Source of the DNA: Paraburkholderia kirstenboschensis
GTDB lineage: Bacteria > Pseudomonadota > Gammaproteobacteria > Burkholderiales > Burkholderiaceae
Assembly: GCF_904848585.1 (NCBI RefSeq)
Contig: NZ_CAJHCR010000020.1
Span: forward strand, 58,566-122,565
Direction: 5' to 3'
DNA: 64,000 bases
Shown piece by piece: positions 36,236 through 45,537 of this stretch. Each line of letters begins with the position of its first letter. Within the stretch, counting starts at the first letter, position 1. The notes under the pieces are model-generated. The model was not told the DNA's origin. It saw only the letters and a list, made by a program, of their open reading frames with translations, and did not search any database. Made by a program: the position numbers and the translations under genes.

Positions 36236-36380
36236 CCGAATTCCTGATCAGCTACGTCATGACGATCGCCGGGCCCGAGCCGCTGGAGACGCTGCGCTCG
36301 GCAATCGATTACGAACACTATCTGACGCGGCAACTGCAGCCCGTTGCCGATGCGATTCTGCCGCTGCTGCGCTGGGATTT
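36236..36380 (+). pseudogene. polB: DNA polymerase II (family B), C-terminal relic
   Basis: The frame reads GPEPLETLRSAIDYEHYLTRQLQPVADAILPLL. This matches the thumb end of bacterial DNA polymerase II, where a Tyr-x-x-Tyr-x-x-x-Gln-Leu-x-Pro-Val-Ala-Asp block is highly conserved. It covers about 45 residues of a protein of about 790. It stops at the bases TTCGAAAA, where an unrelated minus-strand gene relic starts. Confidence 0.6.
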
Positions 36381-36892
36381 CGAAAACACCTCCGCGTCGG
36401 GCCCGCTCCGCACTTCCATGTAGTGTGACCACGCGTTGCGCCGCTGCCGTTCTTCCTTGAGCTTCATGGCGCCTTCGGAGCCAGGCTTGATCTTCGCGAG
36501 GTCGGTGCCGATCAGCCCTGCAATCGTGCTGCGCACTTCGGCCGCCTTGGCGGCGTCACCGCCCGCCTGCCCTTCGATCACGCGTTCGAGCAGATTGACC
36601 GCGAACGTGACGCCGCAGGCCTTGATCGCCTGCACGTCGCACGGCGCGAGCAGGCGCACACTAGCCTCGCGGGCCAGCACGAGACTGGCTTCGATCAGCG
36701 GACCGACCGGCCTCAGCGGCTCGCCGGGCGCTGTGCGAGCAAGCTCGGCGGCATCGCGACGGTGGAACAGACCGGCGGTGGCCGGCACGAAGCGCGTGAT
36801 GTCGAACACCTCGCCGCCGCGAACCACGACGACGGACCATCGACCGGAGCCGGCCGCCACACGCGTCCGATCAGCAGCGCGCGGTCGAGGTC
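36372..36892 (-). pseudogene. Fumarylacetoacetate hydrolase-family enzyme, truncated and frameshifted
   Basis: The minus strand shows PDDLDRALLIGRVWRPAPVDGPS, then after a frame change near 36838 VVVVRGGEVFDIT. It continues as a good match: DVQAIKACGVTFAVNLLERVIEG, GTDLAKIKPGSEGAMKLKEE and SHYMEVRSGPDAEVFSK. There the homology ends at the junction with the polymerase relic, so the catalytic C-terminal two thirds are lost. No start codon is visible before PDDLD. The family includes 2,4-diketo-3-deoxyrhamnonate hydrolases, which fits the neighbouring genes. Confidence 0.65.
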
Positions 36893-37270
36893 GTCGGGAA
36901 GAAAATGTGAATGAAGAGAGTGCGTATGGTCAGGTCCCGTGCGTATTGGTTTAACTTTGATGGATCACAAGCCGTGGTCCGGGTTCGCGTTGTCGCCGCA
37001 CGCTCGACCCGACAATGGCATGGCACGCGGCCGCCCCCATGCCGCGTTGTCCATGTCTCAATTCGAGCGTGCCGTCACACATTCCATAGCGTCGCGCATC
37101 GCGTCGTCGAAACTCTGCACCGTCGCGACATGCCGGTTGTCGACAATGGACGAGCCATCCTCGCGCCGAACAGCACCAGCGAATGCGGCGCTCTTCGAGC
37201 AGACACGAAAGCCAGCGCCAGAGGTCGGCGTCTTCAGCGTTCGCGGCAAGGGCGGCCCGCTCGCCCATCA
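36893..37270. other. Gap between hydrolase relic and FAD dehydrogenase
   Basis: No gene is recognised. A minus-strand stretch reads VATVQSFDDAMRDAMECV and may be a trace of another catabolic gene, but I cannot assign it. Confidence 0.3.
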
Positions 37271-38659
37271 TTAGAAGATCTTCCCTGGGTTGAGGATCGC
37301 GCGCGGATCCAGCGCCGCCTTGATCAGCCGCATGGCCGTGATCTCCGCTTCGGTGCGCGTGTGGCCGAGAAAAGCCTTCTTTTTGACACCAATGCCGTGC
37401 TCGGCGGACACCGAGCCGTGAAATTCGCGCGTCACGTCGTAGATCAGGCCGTCGATCTCGTCGTGCAGTCGCCCTTCCGAACCGGGGATATCGACAACGA
37501 TATGGAGGTTGCCGTCGCCCAGGTGCCCATAGATCATGACTAACGCATCAGGCCACCGTTTCTGCAAACGTTGCTCGCAACGCGCGGCCACCTGCCCGAC
37601 TTCGCTGATCGAGAAGCTCACGTCATACGCGCTATGATGCGGAATAAACTTCGGATACTCGCCGGGCGCATCGCGGACCGTCCAGAAAGCGAGCGCATCC
37701 GCTTCGGACTGCGCAAGCGCCGCATCGCTAACTACCCCCTCTTCGAGCATTTTGCCGAGAAACGCCTCGAATGCCTCGGCATGCGGCCCGGGATCGCTGC
37801 CCACACTTTCGAGCAGCACGTAGTAAGGATGGCGTCTGTCCAGCGGTGCGCGTAACTGCCCGAGATTCGCCAACACGGCATCGTAATAGCCGGCCCACAT
37901 CACCTCGAAAGCGGACACGCCAGCGGACAGCTGCGCCTGGGAGCAGGCCAGCAATTTCGTTACAGCGTCGTAGTCGGGCAATGCGCACCATGCGGTGGCG
38001 ACGGCCGTCGGCCGCGGACGCAGGCGCAGCACTGCCCGCGTGATCACCGCAAGCGTACCCTCGCTGCCGATCAGCAGATGCCGCAGATCGTAGCCGCTGT
38101 TGTTCTTGATCATCTTGTGCATGCCGCTCGTCACTTCGCCGTTGGCGAGCACAGCTTCGATACCGAGCACCTGGTCGCGCATCATGCCGTACTTGATCAC
38201 ACGATTGCCGCCCGCATTGGTCGCGAGATTGCCGCCGATGGTGCAACTGCCACGCGCGCCAAGGTCGAGCGGAAAATAGAAGCCAGCATCGAGCGCGGCC
38301 TCCTGAACGACCTGCAGGGATACGCCCGCCTCGAGCGTCATCGTCGCCGAGGTGCGATCCACTTCCACAATCCGGTTCATCCGTTCGAGGCTCAGCGCCA
38401 CTTCGCCGCCAAGAGCGTTCGCTCCGCCGACGAGACCCGTCAGGCCGCCCTGCGTCACGACGGGCTGAGAGAACGCGTGGCACACGCGCAACGCCTTGGC
38501 CACGTCCTCCGTACTGCGCGGCCGGATCAGGGCGGCCGGCACCGCGCCGGGCACCCCACTCCAGTCCTGCAGCTGGCGGCTGCCGAACTCGGCCGGCAAC
38601 TGCACCAGATCTGCGCCGAGCTCGGCAAGCAGCGCATCGATTACTGTCGATTCCGACAT
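37271..38659 (-). CDS. FAD-binding 2-hydroxyacid dehydrogenase (GlcD/D-lactate dehydrogenase type)
   Basis: A 462-residue flavoenzyme of the PCMH type. The FAD domain has PVVTQGGLTGLVGGANALGG near residue 70 and LGARGSCTIGGNLATNAGG near residue 135. The C-terminal cap ends with VMIYGHLGDGNLHIVVD (metal/substrate histidines) and SAEHGIGVKKKAFL. Such enzymes oxidise D-lactate, glycolate or D-2-hydroxyglutarate and pass electrons to quinone or cytochrome. Relics of an SDR upstream and an FAA hydrolase downstream on the same strand suggest a former operon for a non-phosphorylative deoxysugar acid pathway, ending in lactate. Confidence 0.92.
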   Translation of the reverse strand: MSESTVIDALLAELGADLVQLPAEFGSRQLQDWSGVPGAVPAALIRPRSTEDVAKALRVCHAFSQPVVTQGGLTGLVGGANALGGEVALSLERMNRIVEVDRTSATMTLEAGVSLQVVQEAALDAGFYFPLDLGARGSCTIGGNLATNAGGNRVIKYGMMRDQVLGIEAVLANGEVTSGMHKMIKNNSGYDLRHLLIGSEGTLAVITRAVLRLRPRPTAVATAWCALPDYDAVTKLLACSQAQLSAGVSAFEVMWAGYYDAVLANLGQLRAPLDRRHPYYVLLESVGSDPGPHAEAFEAFLGKMLEEGVVSDAALAQSEADALAFWTVRDAPGEYPKFIPHHSAYDVSFSISEVGQVAARCEQRLQKRWPDALVMIYGHLGDGNLHIVVDIPGSEGRLHDEIDGLIYDVTREFHGSVSAEHGIGVKKKAFLGHTRTEAEITAMRLIKAALDPRAILNPGKIF

Positions 38660-38711
38660 GTCAGGTTTCCGTTTCAGATGTGTGTTTCCGATATCTTGCG
38701 ATCACGACCGT

Positions 38712-38874
38712 TCACCAGATCGTGTGGCCACCGTCTATCACCAGGGCCGAGCCCGTCATGAACGCGCTCGCTTCGGACGCGAGGAAGATCACGCCCGGCG
38801 CGATCTCGTCGGGCGTCGCGAGCCGTCCCATCGGCGTGCCGTTCACCCAGGCATCGCGCCAGGCTTTGGACTGA
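38712..38874 (-). pseudogene. Short-chain dehydrogenase, C-terminal relic
   Basis: The frame reads GTPMGRLATPDEIAPGVIFLASEASAFMTGSALVIDGGHTIW and stop. This is the standard last 45 residues of an SDR of the 2-keto-3-deoxysugar acid dehydrogenase kind. The Rossmann start and the catalytic Tyr-x-x-x-Lys are absent, and homology ends near 38874. It sits 52 bp before the FAD dehydrogenase gene on the same strand. Confidence 0.7.
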
Positions 38875-39344
38875 CGACTGGCCGCTTCAGGGCAGCGGAA
38901 TTCCACTGGCCGCTTTCCAGCGATGAGTTCAAAGAGAGGACTGACGCAGCCCGACCCGGTGCAGACAGTCATTATCGTGCGAACTGTGCGGCGCGTCTCG
39001 GAGTGCAGCGGACACTCTCGGGATGAGGTCGTTAGCGGATTCTCGGCCGAAGCTCTATTGGGTCACCGAAGGACAGCGGGTCGGCATTTCCGCTGCGGCT
39101 TTCGACGCGCTGATCGACGAGTATCGACCTCGTGTCGCCATAGCGATTTTCCGATAGACGTCGCCGACGCGGTATTCGTCGGCATACGCGGCCCCGAACG
39201 GGAACTCGCGAGTAAGCCGTCAGTAAAAGTTGGCGATGAAATTGCGCAGTAAAAGTTGTCAGTGAAAGTAAGCCCCAAAAAATCCGGCGCATCCGACGGA
39301 CTATGCTACCCCTCGATGCGACTACCTAAGTTTCTTACAAAATA
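38875..39344. other. Gene-free stretch after an SDR truncation
   Basis: No domain was recognised on either strand. The short plus-strand frame with RPKLYWVTEGQRVGISAAAFDALIDEY looks protein-like but has no family I know. It lies between the SDR break point and the PAP2 gene. Confidence 0.3.
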
Positions 39345-40037
39345 ATGAACGACTTCGATTCGTCTATCGAAACATATCTGTCCAACATACACTTCAGTCA
39401 TTTCGCGACCCAATCCATAGAAGCCATCGCCGATCTTTACACCTTCAAAGGCCTCGTACTCATTCCCGTACTGTGGTGGATGTGGTTTCAGCAGGACGAA
39501 CGCCGCGAATGGCGGCGAGAAATGGTTCTCGCGACGCTTCTCAGTGGCGTCGTGGCGCTCTTCGTCGGAAGACTGCTGACTCACTGGTTGCCGTTCAGAG
39601 TGCGCCCCGTCTATAGCGCCGAACTGCATCTGCACTTTGCAGGTAGCGCTATCAAGGACGCACTGCTGACAAGTTGGAGTTCCTTCCCAAGCGATCACGC
39701 GATGCTATGGATGGCGGTCGCCACCGGCATCTTCCTCGTGTGGCGGGGGATCGGTGGGCTGGCGATTGCCTATACCGTGCTGTTCATTTGCCTTCCGCGC
39801 GCCTATCTGGGCTTTCACTACCCAACCGATTTGCTGGTGGGCGCCGCCGTGGGAATCGGAATTGCCTATGTCGTGACGCGAGATGCGATCCGCGTGCGCT
39901 ACGCGACTCCGGCGCTGCGATGGATCGAACGCTGCCCGGGGCTTTCAGCGATGCTGGCCTTTATTCTGTGCCTCGAACTCGTTACGCAGTTCGACGAACT
40001 GCGCAAGCTGGCGAGCGGTGTGTTCAAACATCTATGA
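39345..40037 (+). CDS. PAP2-family membrane phosphatase
   Basis: A 230-residue membrane protein with about six hydrophobic helices. The PAP2 signature is partly modified: FRVRPVY stands for the first motif, SSFPSDHAMLWMAVATGIF for the second (catalytic His), and RAYLGFHYPTDLLVGAAVG for the third (catalytic His and Asp). Relatives dephosphorylate undecaprenyl diphosphate or phosphatidic acid on the outer face of the inner membrane. No good ribosome site precedes the ATG. A second PAP2 gene lies at 50317. Confidence 0.85.
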   Translation: MNDFDSSIETYLSNIHFSHFATQSIEAIADLYTFKGLVLIPVLWWMWFQQDERREWRREMVLATLLSGVVALFVGRLLTHWLPFRVRPVYSAELHLHFAGSAIKDALLTSWSSFPSDHAMLWMAVATGIFLVWRGIGGLAIAYTVLFICLPRAYLGFHYPTDLLVGAAVGIGIAYVVTRDAIRVRYATPALRWIERCPGLSAMLAFILCLELVTQFDELRKLASGVFKHL

Positions 40038-40228
40038 ACCACGCATTGCGGTGCGGCGCCGGGAGCGTGTCGGGAGTGGCGCCCGAGCGAGTGGATTTTA
40101 TCCAAACTAGGTTCATCGACGTGACACGCGTCGTTGTGATCGAACGGCCGCTCAGAAAGGCGGAGCAGTCCCACGAATGTCCATGTGACGGCTTAGATGA
40201 ACGTCGCTTCATGGCCGACTTCTGCCCA

Positions 40229-40883
40229 CGTGGCGCACGAGGTCACGAACGTCGGCAACGATCGCAGCCAGTTGTCGAACATGGCCGCCCAGGCGCGGGC
40301 GGCTACCGGTATTACCGATCTGACCGTTGTTGCCGACCGGGGCTACTTCAAGAGCGAGGAAATCCTGCAGTGCCATGAGGTGGGCATTACGGCCTTCGTT
40401 CCTAAACCGCTGACTTCGGGCAAGGTCGCTGACGGTTACTTCGGCAAGCAGGATTTTATCTACGTTGCCAAAGATGACGAGTACATTTGCCCTGCCCAGC
40501 AGCGGCTCAACTGGCGTTTCACAAACATCGAACATGGCATGCCGCTGCATTGCTATTCGAGCTCGGCCTGTACCACCTGCTACATCAGGAAACAATGCAC
40601 ATCAGGCAAACAGGCTCGCCGGATAAAGCGCTGGGAGCATGAGGCCGTCGTTGAAGCGATGCAGCAACGGCTCGACCAGAAGCCGGACATGATGCGCATA
40701 CGCCGTCAGACTGTCGAGCATCCATTTGGTACGCTGAAGTTCTGGATGGGCGCGGCGCACTTCCTGATGAAAACCCGCGAGCATGTCAGCACTGCGATGA
40801 GCCCTCATGTGCTGGCGTACAACCTCAGGCGCGTCATGGCGATCCTGGGCACTGGGTCGATGATGCAAAAGATGCGGGCCTGA
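40229..40883 (+). pseudogene. IS1182-type transposase, C-terminal relic
   Basis: From HVAHEVTNVGNDRSQL on, the frame matches the second half of IS1182-family transposases. It has TDLTVVADRGYFKSEEI with the second catalytic Asp, the cysteine cluster CTTCYIRKQCTSG, and VEHPFGTLKFWMG with the catalytic Glu. The first half, including the first Asp, is missing and no terminal inverted repeats were found. It is an inactive remnant. Confidence 0.75.
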
Positions 40884-41201
40884 GGACCGACTTGCATCAG
40901 GTCCGCTGTGCCGGCGCGCATCAAGGCGCCCAGGCACCTCTGCTTCTCTCAACGTCATCAAGGACCCGATAACCGTAAGACCGGCTCAACGAGGCCGACG
41001 ACGGCCGTAATGGCTCGTTGGGAAAATCCTCGGGGCGCCCGCGCCGCGTTTTTACACAACCCGGACCCATTTCTGCCTCTCGGCCGAGGGCCGCGACAAC
41101 GGCAACTCCGCAAGCCTTTTCGGACATAGCGCGAGCCTCACGATACACATGGCACAGCGGTGCTTCATGGGACGCGGCGCCAATACATCCACAAATCTCG
41201 C
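40884..41201. other. Gap after transposase relic
   Basis: No gene or repeat is supported here. It separates the transposase relic from the convergent histidine kinase gene. Confidence 0.3.
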
Positions 41202-42542
41202 CTACCTCCTGTCGGCGCTGCGCAGACCTGTCAAGACAACGCTAAGTCCGAGTCCCGGCTTGTTGTTTTTCAGACTAAGCATGGCGTTATGTCGAAGTGC
41301 GATTCGCGCCGCAATCGCCAGTCCCAGACCGCTGCCTTGCTCCTTCGTCCCCACGCTGCGATAGAAGCGGTCGCAAACCCGGTCCAGTTCGGCCTCGGGA
41401 ATCCCCGGGCCGCTATCGACAACCGTTATGCCGACCTCGGCCCCACTTCGGGCAAGCACCACGTCGACCTTTCCATGTTCCGGCGTGTACCGGATAGCGT
41501 TGTCAATCACGTTATTTAGCAGAACCTCGATACCGGCGATCTCCGCGTGAACGTTGAATGGATCGACCGCGAGCAACGGGTCGGCAAAGTCCAGGCCGAG
41601 GTCGATCTGCTTCGCTTCGGCAAGAAACGACGCGTCCGCTACAGCACGCTCCGCGAGCCCACGTAAACTGACAACTTCGAACTGTTCAGCGCGGGGCGCA
41701 TCTTCGCGTGCAAGAATCAGGAGCTGATGCACGAGGTGGATCATTCTGTCGAGCCTGCCCTTGATGCGCTCAAGTGTGCCTGGGCTGGCCAGTGAACCGT
41801 CACGTTCGGCCCCCTGGATTTGCAGCTTCAGCGCGGCCAGCGGCGAACGTAGTTCATGCGCGGCGTCAGCAACGAAGGTGCGTTGTGCGCGTGATGCGAT
41901 GTCGAGTCGGTTGAGCAGATCATTCAAAGCATTGACCAGCGGCTCCAGTTCAACAGGACTGCGCCTGTCGAGATGCAATGGAGCAAGTGAATTCAATGAG
42001 CGCGCCGCGAGCGCGTCAGAAATTCGTTCAAGCGGTAATAGAGCGCGGCCCACTACAAGGAGCACGATAAGAATAATCGCCGGAAAGAACAACCCCAGAG
42101 GCCACAAGGTACGAAGCGCGAGACGCAAGGCGAGATCGTTGCGTACCGATACGGGTTGCGCGACCTGCACGAAACGATCACCCTGCCGTGAGCCGAACAC
42201 GCGCCAGTGAACCTCCTGGTGTTCGATCGTGCGAATGCCTGCAGGAAACCGGGGAAGATCAATACCGCCCAGCGACGTGTAGACAGGCGTCTCCGCGCTG
42301 CCCCAAATTTCGATAAAAAGCCGGTCTTCTGCGAGACCTTCGAAGTCGGGGCCGCGATGCTCCAGTGACTTGCCATCAGTGAGGGTGGCCGGCAAAGAAA
42401 GGGCAACCGTACGCAGTTCGTAGTCAAACAGTTCGCTCGCCTCTGACCGCGCGGTATGAAAAATGCCATAACCTGCAGTCAATACCGCGGCGCCCAGTCC
42501 TGCTATCAACCACCCGAGCAACCAGCGGCGAATCGACGTCAT
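41202..42542 (-). CDS. Sensor histidine kinase (QseC/PmrB-like)
   Basis: A 446-residue membrane kinase. The first helix is LLGWLIAGLGAAVLTAGYGIF and the second, near residue 160, is LWPLGLFFPAIILIVLLVV; between them is a periplasmic sensor of about 130 residues. The HisKA domain has AHELRSPLAALKLQIQ. The ATPase has NNVIDNAIRYTPEHGK, VVDSGPGIPEAEL and GSGLGLAIAARIALRH. The ATG at 42542 overlaps the regulator stop by 4 bases (ATGA), so the two are coupled. Together they are divergent from the efflux operon at 44.1 kb and may control it. Confidence 0.93.
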   Translation of the reverse strand: MTSIRRWLLGWLIAGLGAAVLTAGYGIFHTARSEASELFDYELRTVALSLPATLTDGKSLEHRGPDFEGLAEDRLFIEIWGSAETPVYTSLGGIDLPRFPAGIRTIEHQEVHWRVFGSRQGDRFVQVAQPVSVRNDLALRLALRTLWPLGLFFPAIILIVLLVVGRALLPLERISDALAARSLNSLAPLHLDRRSPVELEPLVNALNDLLNRLDIASRAQRTFVADAAHELRSPLAALKLQIQGAERDGSLASPGTLERIKGRLDRMIHLVHQLLILAREDAPRAEQFEVVSLRGLAERAVADASFLAEAKQIDLGLDFADPLLAVDPFNVHAEIAGIEVLLNNVIDNAIRYTPEHGKVDVVLARSGAEVGITVVDSGPGIPEAELDRVCDRFYRSVGTKEQGSGLGLAIAARIALRHNAMLSLKNNKPGLGLSVVLTGLRSADRR

Positions 42543-43201
42543 TCGCACCTCTTGAGCCGATAGCCGACTCCGCGCACGGTCACAATGTGCTCCGCCCCCA
42601 GCTTGCGCCGCAGGTAAGAAACATGAACTTCGATTGTGTTGCTGCCGACCTCCTCGCCCCAACCATACAGTTTCTCTTCAAGTTCAGAACGGGTGAACAC
42701 CCGCCTGGGTTCTTCGATAAGCGCCTGTAGCAGGCTGAATTCTCTTGGTAGCAGCGACAGGTGTTCGCCACGCAACGTCACCTCGTGGCTGACGGGGTTG
42801 AGCGTCAGGTCACCGTGTGCGTACAGCGGGTTGGTTTGCCCAGTGCGACGGCGCAGCAGCGCGCGCACCCGCGCCGCCAGTTCATCGAGATCGAACGGCT
42901 TGACGAGATAGTCATCGGCGCCGGCATCGAGACCTGTGATGCGGTCTTCAACTGCGTCGCGTGCGGTCAGGATAATAACCGGGGCGCTTCCGCCACGCCG
43001 CCGATATCGGTTGAGAACATCGACGCCGTCCGCCTTCGGTAGCCCGAGATCGAGCAACACGACATCATAGACATCGTGATCGAGTGAGAGCTCGGCCTCA
43101 CGACCATCGCGGGCCCAGTCAATCGCATAGCCCGCGCGCCGCATGGTCTCCGTGATCGGCTCGCCGATCATCTCATCGTCTTCCACTAACAACATTCGCA
43201 T
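42539..43201 (-). CDS. OmpR/PhoB-family response regulator (QseB/PmrA-like)
   Basis: A 220-residue regulator. The receiver domain has the acidic pair VEDDE, the phosphorylated Asp in VVLLDLGLPKADG (near residue 51) and VKPFD with the conserved Lys. The winged-helix domain has FSLLQALIEEPRRVFTRSELEEKLYGW and NTIEVHVSYLRRKLG. AGGAG lies before the ATG. It is the first gene of the kinase pair. TTAAG-type direct repeats of 11-bp period lie in front of the DUF4148 and efflux genes and are plausible targets. Confidence 0.94.
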   Translation of the reverse strand: MRMLLVEDDEMIGEPITETMRRAGYAIDWARDGREAELSLDHDVYDVVLLDLGLPKADGVDVLNRYRRRGGSAPVIILTARDAVEDRITGLDAGADDYLVKPFDLDELAARVRALLRRRTGQTNPLYAHGDLTLNPVSHEVTLRGEHLSLLPREFSLLQALIEEPRRVFTRSELEEKLYGWGEEVGSNTIEVHVSYLRRKLGAEHIVTVRGVGYRLKRCE

Positions 43202-43296
43202 GGTGGTGCATCTCCTGACTCGTCCGTCACTGCCGGTTGCCGAAGCTTAGCGCGGATGCGAGCGGCGCAACGGTATTCGAGCGTGCGGCGCATCGC

Positions 43297-43605
43297 TCAA
43301 TGATGAGCGAAAAGGCCGCTCGCCGCGCTGGACGAGTCGGCATTCCGCGAGGGCACCGTCCGCGATTCCGACGATCCCCCGGGCTGCCTGCCGTAGCCGG
43401 TATCGGTGGACCCGGTCAGATTCGCCGACTGCTCCGTCGCCGGATAGTGCACCTTCGACTGCAAGCGATGGTCTTGCGCCGCCTGAGCGCTTTGCGCGCG
43501 CACGTCCGCGCGAGCCAGCGGGCCGTTCGCGGGCTGCTGCGCAAAACTTGCAACCGGCACGGCGGTGGCAACAACAACGAGGCTGATCGACAGTAGGTTT
43601 TTCAT
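43297..43605 (-). CDS. DUF4148-type small secreted protein
   Basis: A 102-residue protein with a signal peptide (KNLLSISLVVVATAVPVASFAQ). Its mature part has the feature LARADVRAQSAQAAQDHRLQSKVHYPATEQ seen in DUF4148 proteins, a family typical of Burkholderia-type bacteria. The C-terminus is low in complexity and rich in Ser and Gly. GGAAGGA lies before the ATG. Function is unknown. It lies directly upstream of the response regulator gene and has a possible regulator box about 120 bp before it. Confidence 0.85.
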   Translation of the reverse strand: MKNLLSISLVVVATAVPVASFAQQPANGPLARADVRAQSAQAAQDHRLQSKVHYPATEQSANLTGSTDTGYGRQPGGSSESRTVPSRNADSSSAASGLFAHH

Positions 43606-43725
43606 GGTGGATTCCTTCCGTGTATGTCTGTGGTGAATTGCGCACGCCGGGGTCTTTTCGTGTCCGTCGTCGGCTGCAAGGCCAAGGACATGTCGCGACG
43701 CACAGCCTCAGACTACGCACACAAC

Positions 43726-43740
43726 CTTAGCGGATGCTTA
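43726..43740. promoter_or_regulatory. CTTA-N7-CTTA direct repeat, possible regulator box
   Basis: Two CTTA units are spaced 11 bp apart (one helical turn), about 120 bp before the DUF4148 gene. The spacing is that of OmpR/PhoB-type tandem sites. The match is weaker than the box at 43953. Confidence 0.3.
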
Positions 43741-43952
43741 TGCGCGTTGCGCGTCCTTCGCGATACTCAACTCGAACCTGTCAGGTTGACTCGGCAGACC
43801 TGATAAAAAGCGGCCCGTGGTTCCACGTCAATGAATCAGCCGCGGTCAAGCCGCAATCAAGCCGCCAATCAAGCCGCGAAAGAAGGCGCTGGTGCACAGA
43901 GACAACGCCAAAGAGACGCGCCAGAAGGCTCCCACTAGACGCAAGACAGTTC

Positions 43953-43969
43953 GTTAAGGGTTTCTTAAG
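43953..43969. promoter_or_regulatory. GTTAAG-N5-CTTAAG direct repeat, PmrA/QseB-like box
   Basis: GTTAAG-GGTTT-CTTAAG fits the known PmrA-type pattern of two TTAA half sites separated by five bases, with an 11-bp period. It lies about 150 bp before the likely start of the efflux operon. A similar box stands before the response regulator gene at 57254. Confidence 0.5.
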
Positions 43970-44109
43970 CGGCTTTATGGATAATGGCCCGCTCTTCAGG
44001 CATCCGCTCGCGGCTGCCGCAGGTTTTGCTTTGGGAGCCGATTTTGAGCGTACGCAGAATGGCAGCGGCCAGTGCTTCGGCGGCGAATGCAGCGACGAGT
44101 TCTTTTGCG

Positions 44110-45537
44110 GTGACACCGCCAGGAATATTGGCAGACCGGCCGACCCGCCGCTCATGCTCGCGGTGCCACACGCTGATCGCTATCTGCGCACTGCTGATGA
44201 GCGGCTGTACGTGGTACCACCGCGAGCCGCTCGCACTTCAGGCAACGTCGACCTCCGCCCGCACGCTTGCGCGCATCCAGATCGATCCTCCGACCATGCC
44301 GTTGCCTGAACTGGCCGCGCATCGCTTCGATCCGTCGGACGGATTGGACATCGATGAAGTCGCCATGCTCGCAGTGGCCAACAATCCGGACCTCAAGCTT
44401 GCACGCGACGATCTTGGCATCGCTCGCGCCCAAGCTTATTCGGCAGGCCTGCTGCCGGACCCCCAGTTGAGTGTGTCGAGCGACTATCCGGGCGCCGTGG
44501 GCACGACACGCGCGTTCAGTTATGGTCTGAGCATCGACGTGATGGCGATCGTGCTTCGCAGCGCGAACAGGCAATCCGCCGATGCCACGGTCGCCAAGAC
44601 CGATCTCGGCCTGCTTTGGCAGGAATGGCAGGTCGTCGCTCAGGCACGGCAACTTTTCATCAAAACACGCTTCCAGCAGGACACACTGCCGCTCCTGCGA
44701 CAACAGCGCGATCTGTCGCGCACACGTTACGAGCGTATGGCTGAAGCGCATCGAGACGGCAACCTCACCGATGACACCCTCACCGCCGCACTCACCGCGT
44801 ATAGCGACGCCCGCAAGCTGTCCAGCGACGCCGAACGCGCAGCACAACAAACGCACCACGATCTGAACGCGCTGCTCGGACTTGCGCCCGACGTGCAACT
44901 GCAACTCACCGACATCGGGGAAACAGCTCCACTGGACGACGCCACACTCGACGCCGCGCTCGCGAACCTGGCGCAGCGCCGCCCCGATCTGATTGCGTTA
45001 CAAGCTGGCTATGAAGCGCAGGAACAGAAATATCGCGCGGCGATTCTCAGCCAGTTTCCGAGTCTGTCCGTGGGCTTCGTGCGGGCGCGCGATACATCGA
45101 ACATTTACACCAGCGGATTCCAGATCAACCTGAGCCTGCCGATCTTCAACCGCAATCAGGGCAACGTGGCGATCGAAAAAGCCACGCGCCAGCGGCTGCG
45201 CGACGAATACCAGACGCGCCTGAACTCGGCCTATGCCGATGTCGCACAGTTGCGCGCGGACGACGCGATCCTCTCGCGCCAGTTGGAGCAGACCGAGGCC
45301 GCGCTGCCCGATGTCGATCTCGCTGCTCGACACGCGGCCGAAGCGTTCGCCGGGCACAACCTCACGCTCGGCCCATATACCGATGCACAGAGCGCGGCAT
45401 TCACCAAACGCATCGACGTCGCGACACTGCGCGAGTCGCTTGCCGAGCAGCGCGTTGCCCTGCAGGCACTGCTCGGCAGCGCGATACCCGACGCCTTCAA
45501 CTCCGCTCAGAACTTCACTGAAACCCATGCGAAATAG
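44110..45537 (+). CDS. TolC-family outer-membrane efflux lipoprotein
   Basis: An outer-membrane factor of about 475 residues. The lipobox ALLMSGC follows a hydrophobic stretch, so the signal peptide must start shortly before it. GTG at 44110 or TTG at 44128 both fit, while the ATG at 43984 would give an unusually long leader. Two repeats of the long helical hairpin are visible (NPDLKLARDDLGIARAQ and RRPDLIALQAGYEAQEQKYRAA), each followed by beta strands. It forms the exit duct of the tripartite pump encoded with the next two genes, overlapping the adaptor gene by 11 bases. Confidence 0.88.
   Translation: MTPPGILADRPTRRSCSRCHTLIAICALLMSGCTWYHREPLALQATSTSARTLARIQIDPPTMPLPELAAHRFDPSDGLDIDEVAMLAVANNPDLKLARDDLGIARAQAYSAGLLPDPQLSVSSDYPGAVGTTRAFSYGLSIDVMAIVLRSANRQSADATVAKTDLGLLWQEWQVVAQARQLFIKTRFQQDTLPLLRQQRDLSRTRYERMAEAHRDGNLTDDTLTAALTAYSDARKLSSDAERAAQQTHHDLNALLGLAPDVQLQLTDIGETAPLDDATLDAALANLAQRRPDLIALQAGYEAQEQKYRAAILSQFPSLSVGFVRARDTSNIYTSGFQINLSLPIFNRNQGNVAIEKATRQRLRDEYQTRLNSAYADVAQLRADDAILSRQLEQTEAALPDVDLAARHAAEAFAGHNLTLGPYTDAQSAAFTKRIDVATLRESLAEQRVALQALLGSAIPDAFNSAQNFTETHAK

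Larger units (their letters stand above)
43606..44109. other. Divergent control region of efflux and regulator genes
   Basis: The stretch lies between the DUF4148 gene (leftwards) and the efflux operon (rightwards). It holds two direct-repeat boxes (43726-43740 and 43953-43969). A frame leading into the TolC-type gene is open from 43984, so the start of that gene may lie inside it. Confidence 0.4.

Noticed and set aside
40229..40883. Intact IS1182-type element
   Set aside because: The first half of the transposase and terminal inverted repeats are missing.
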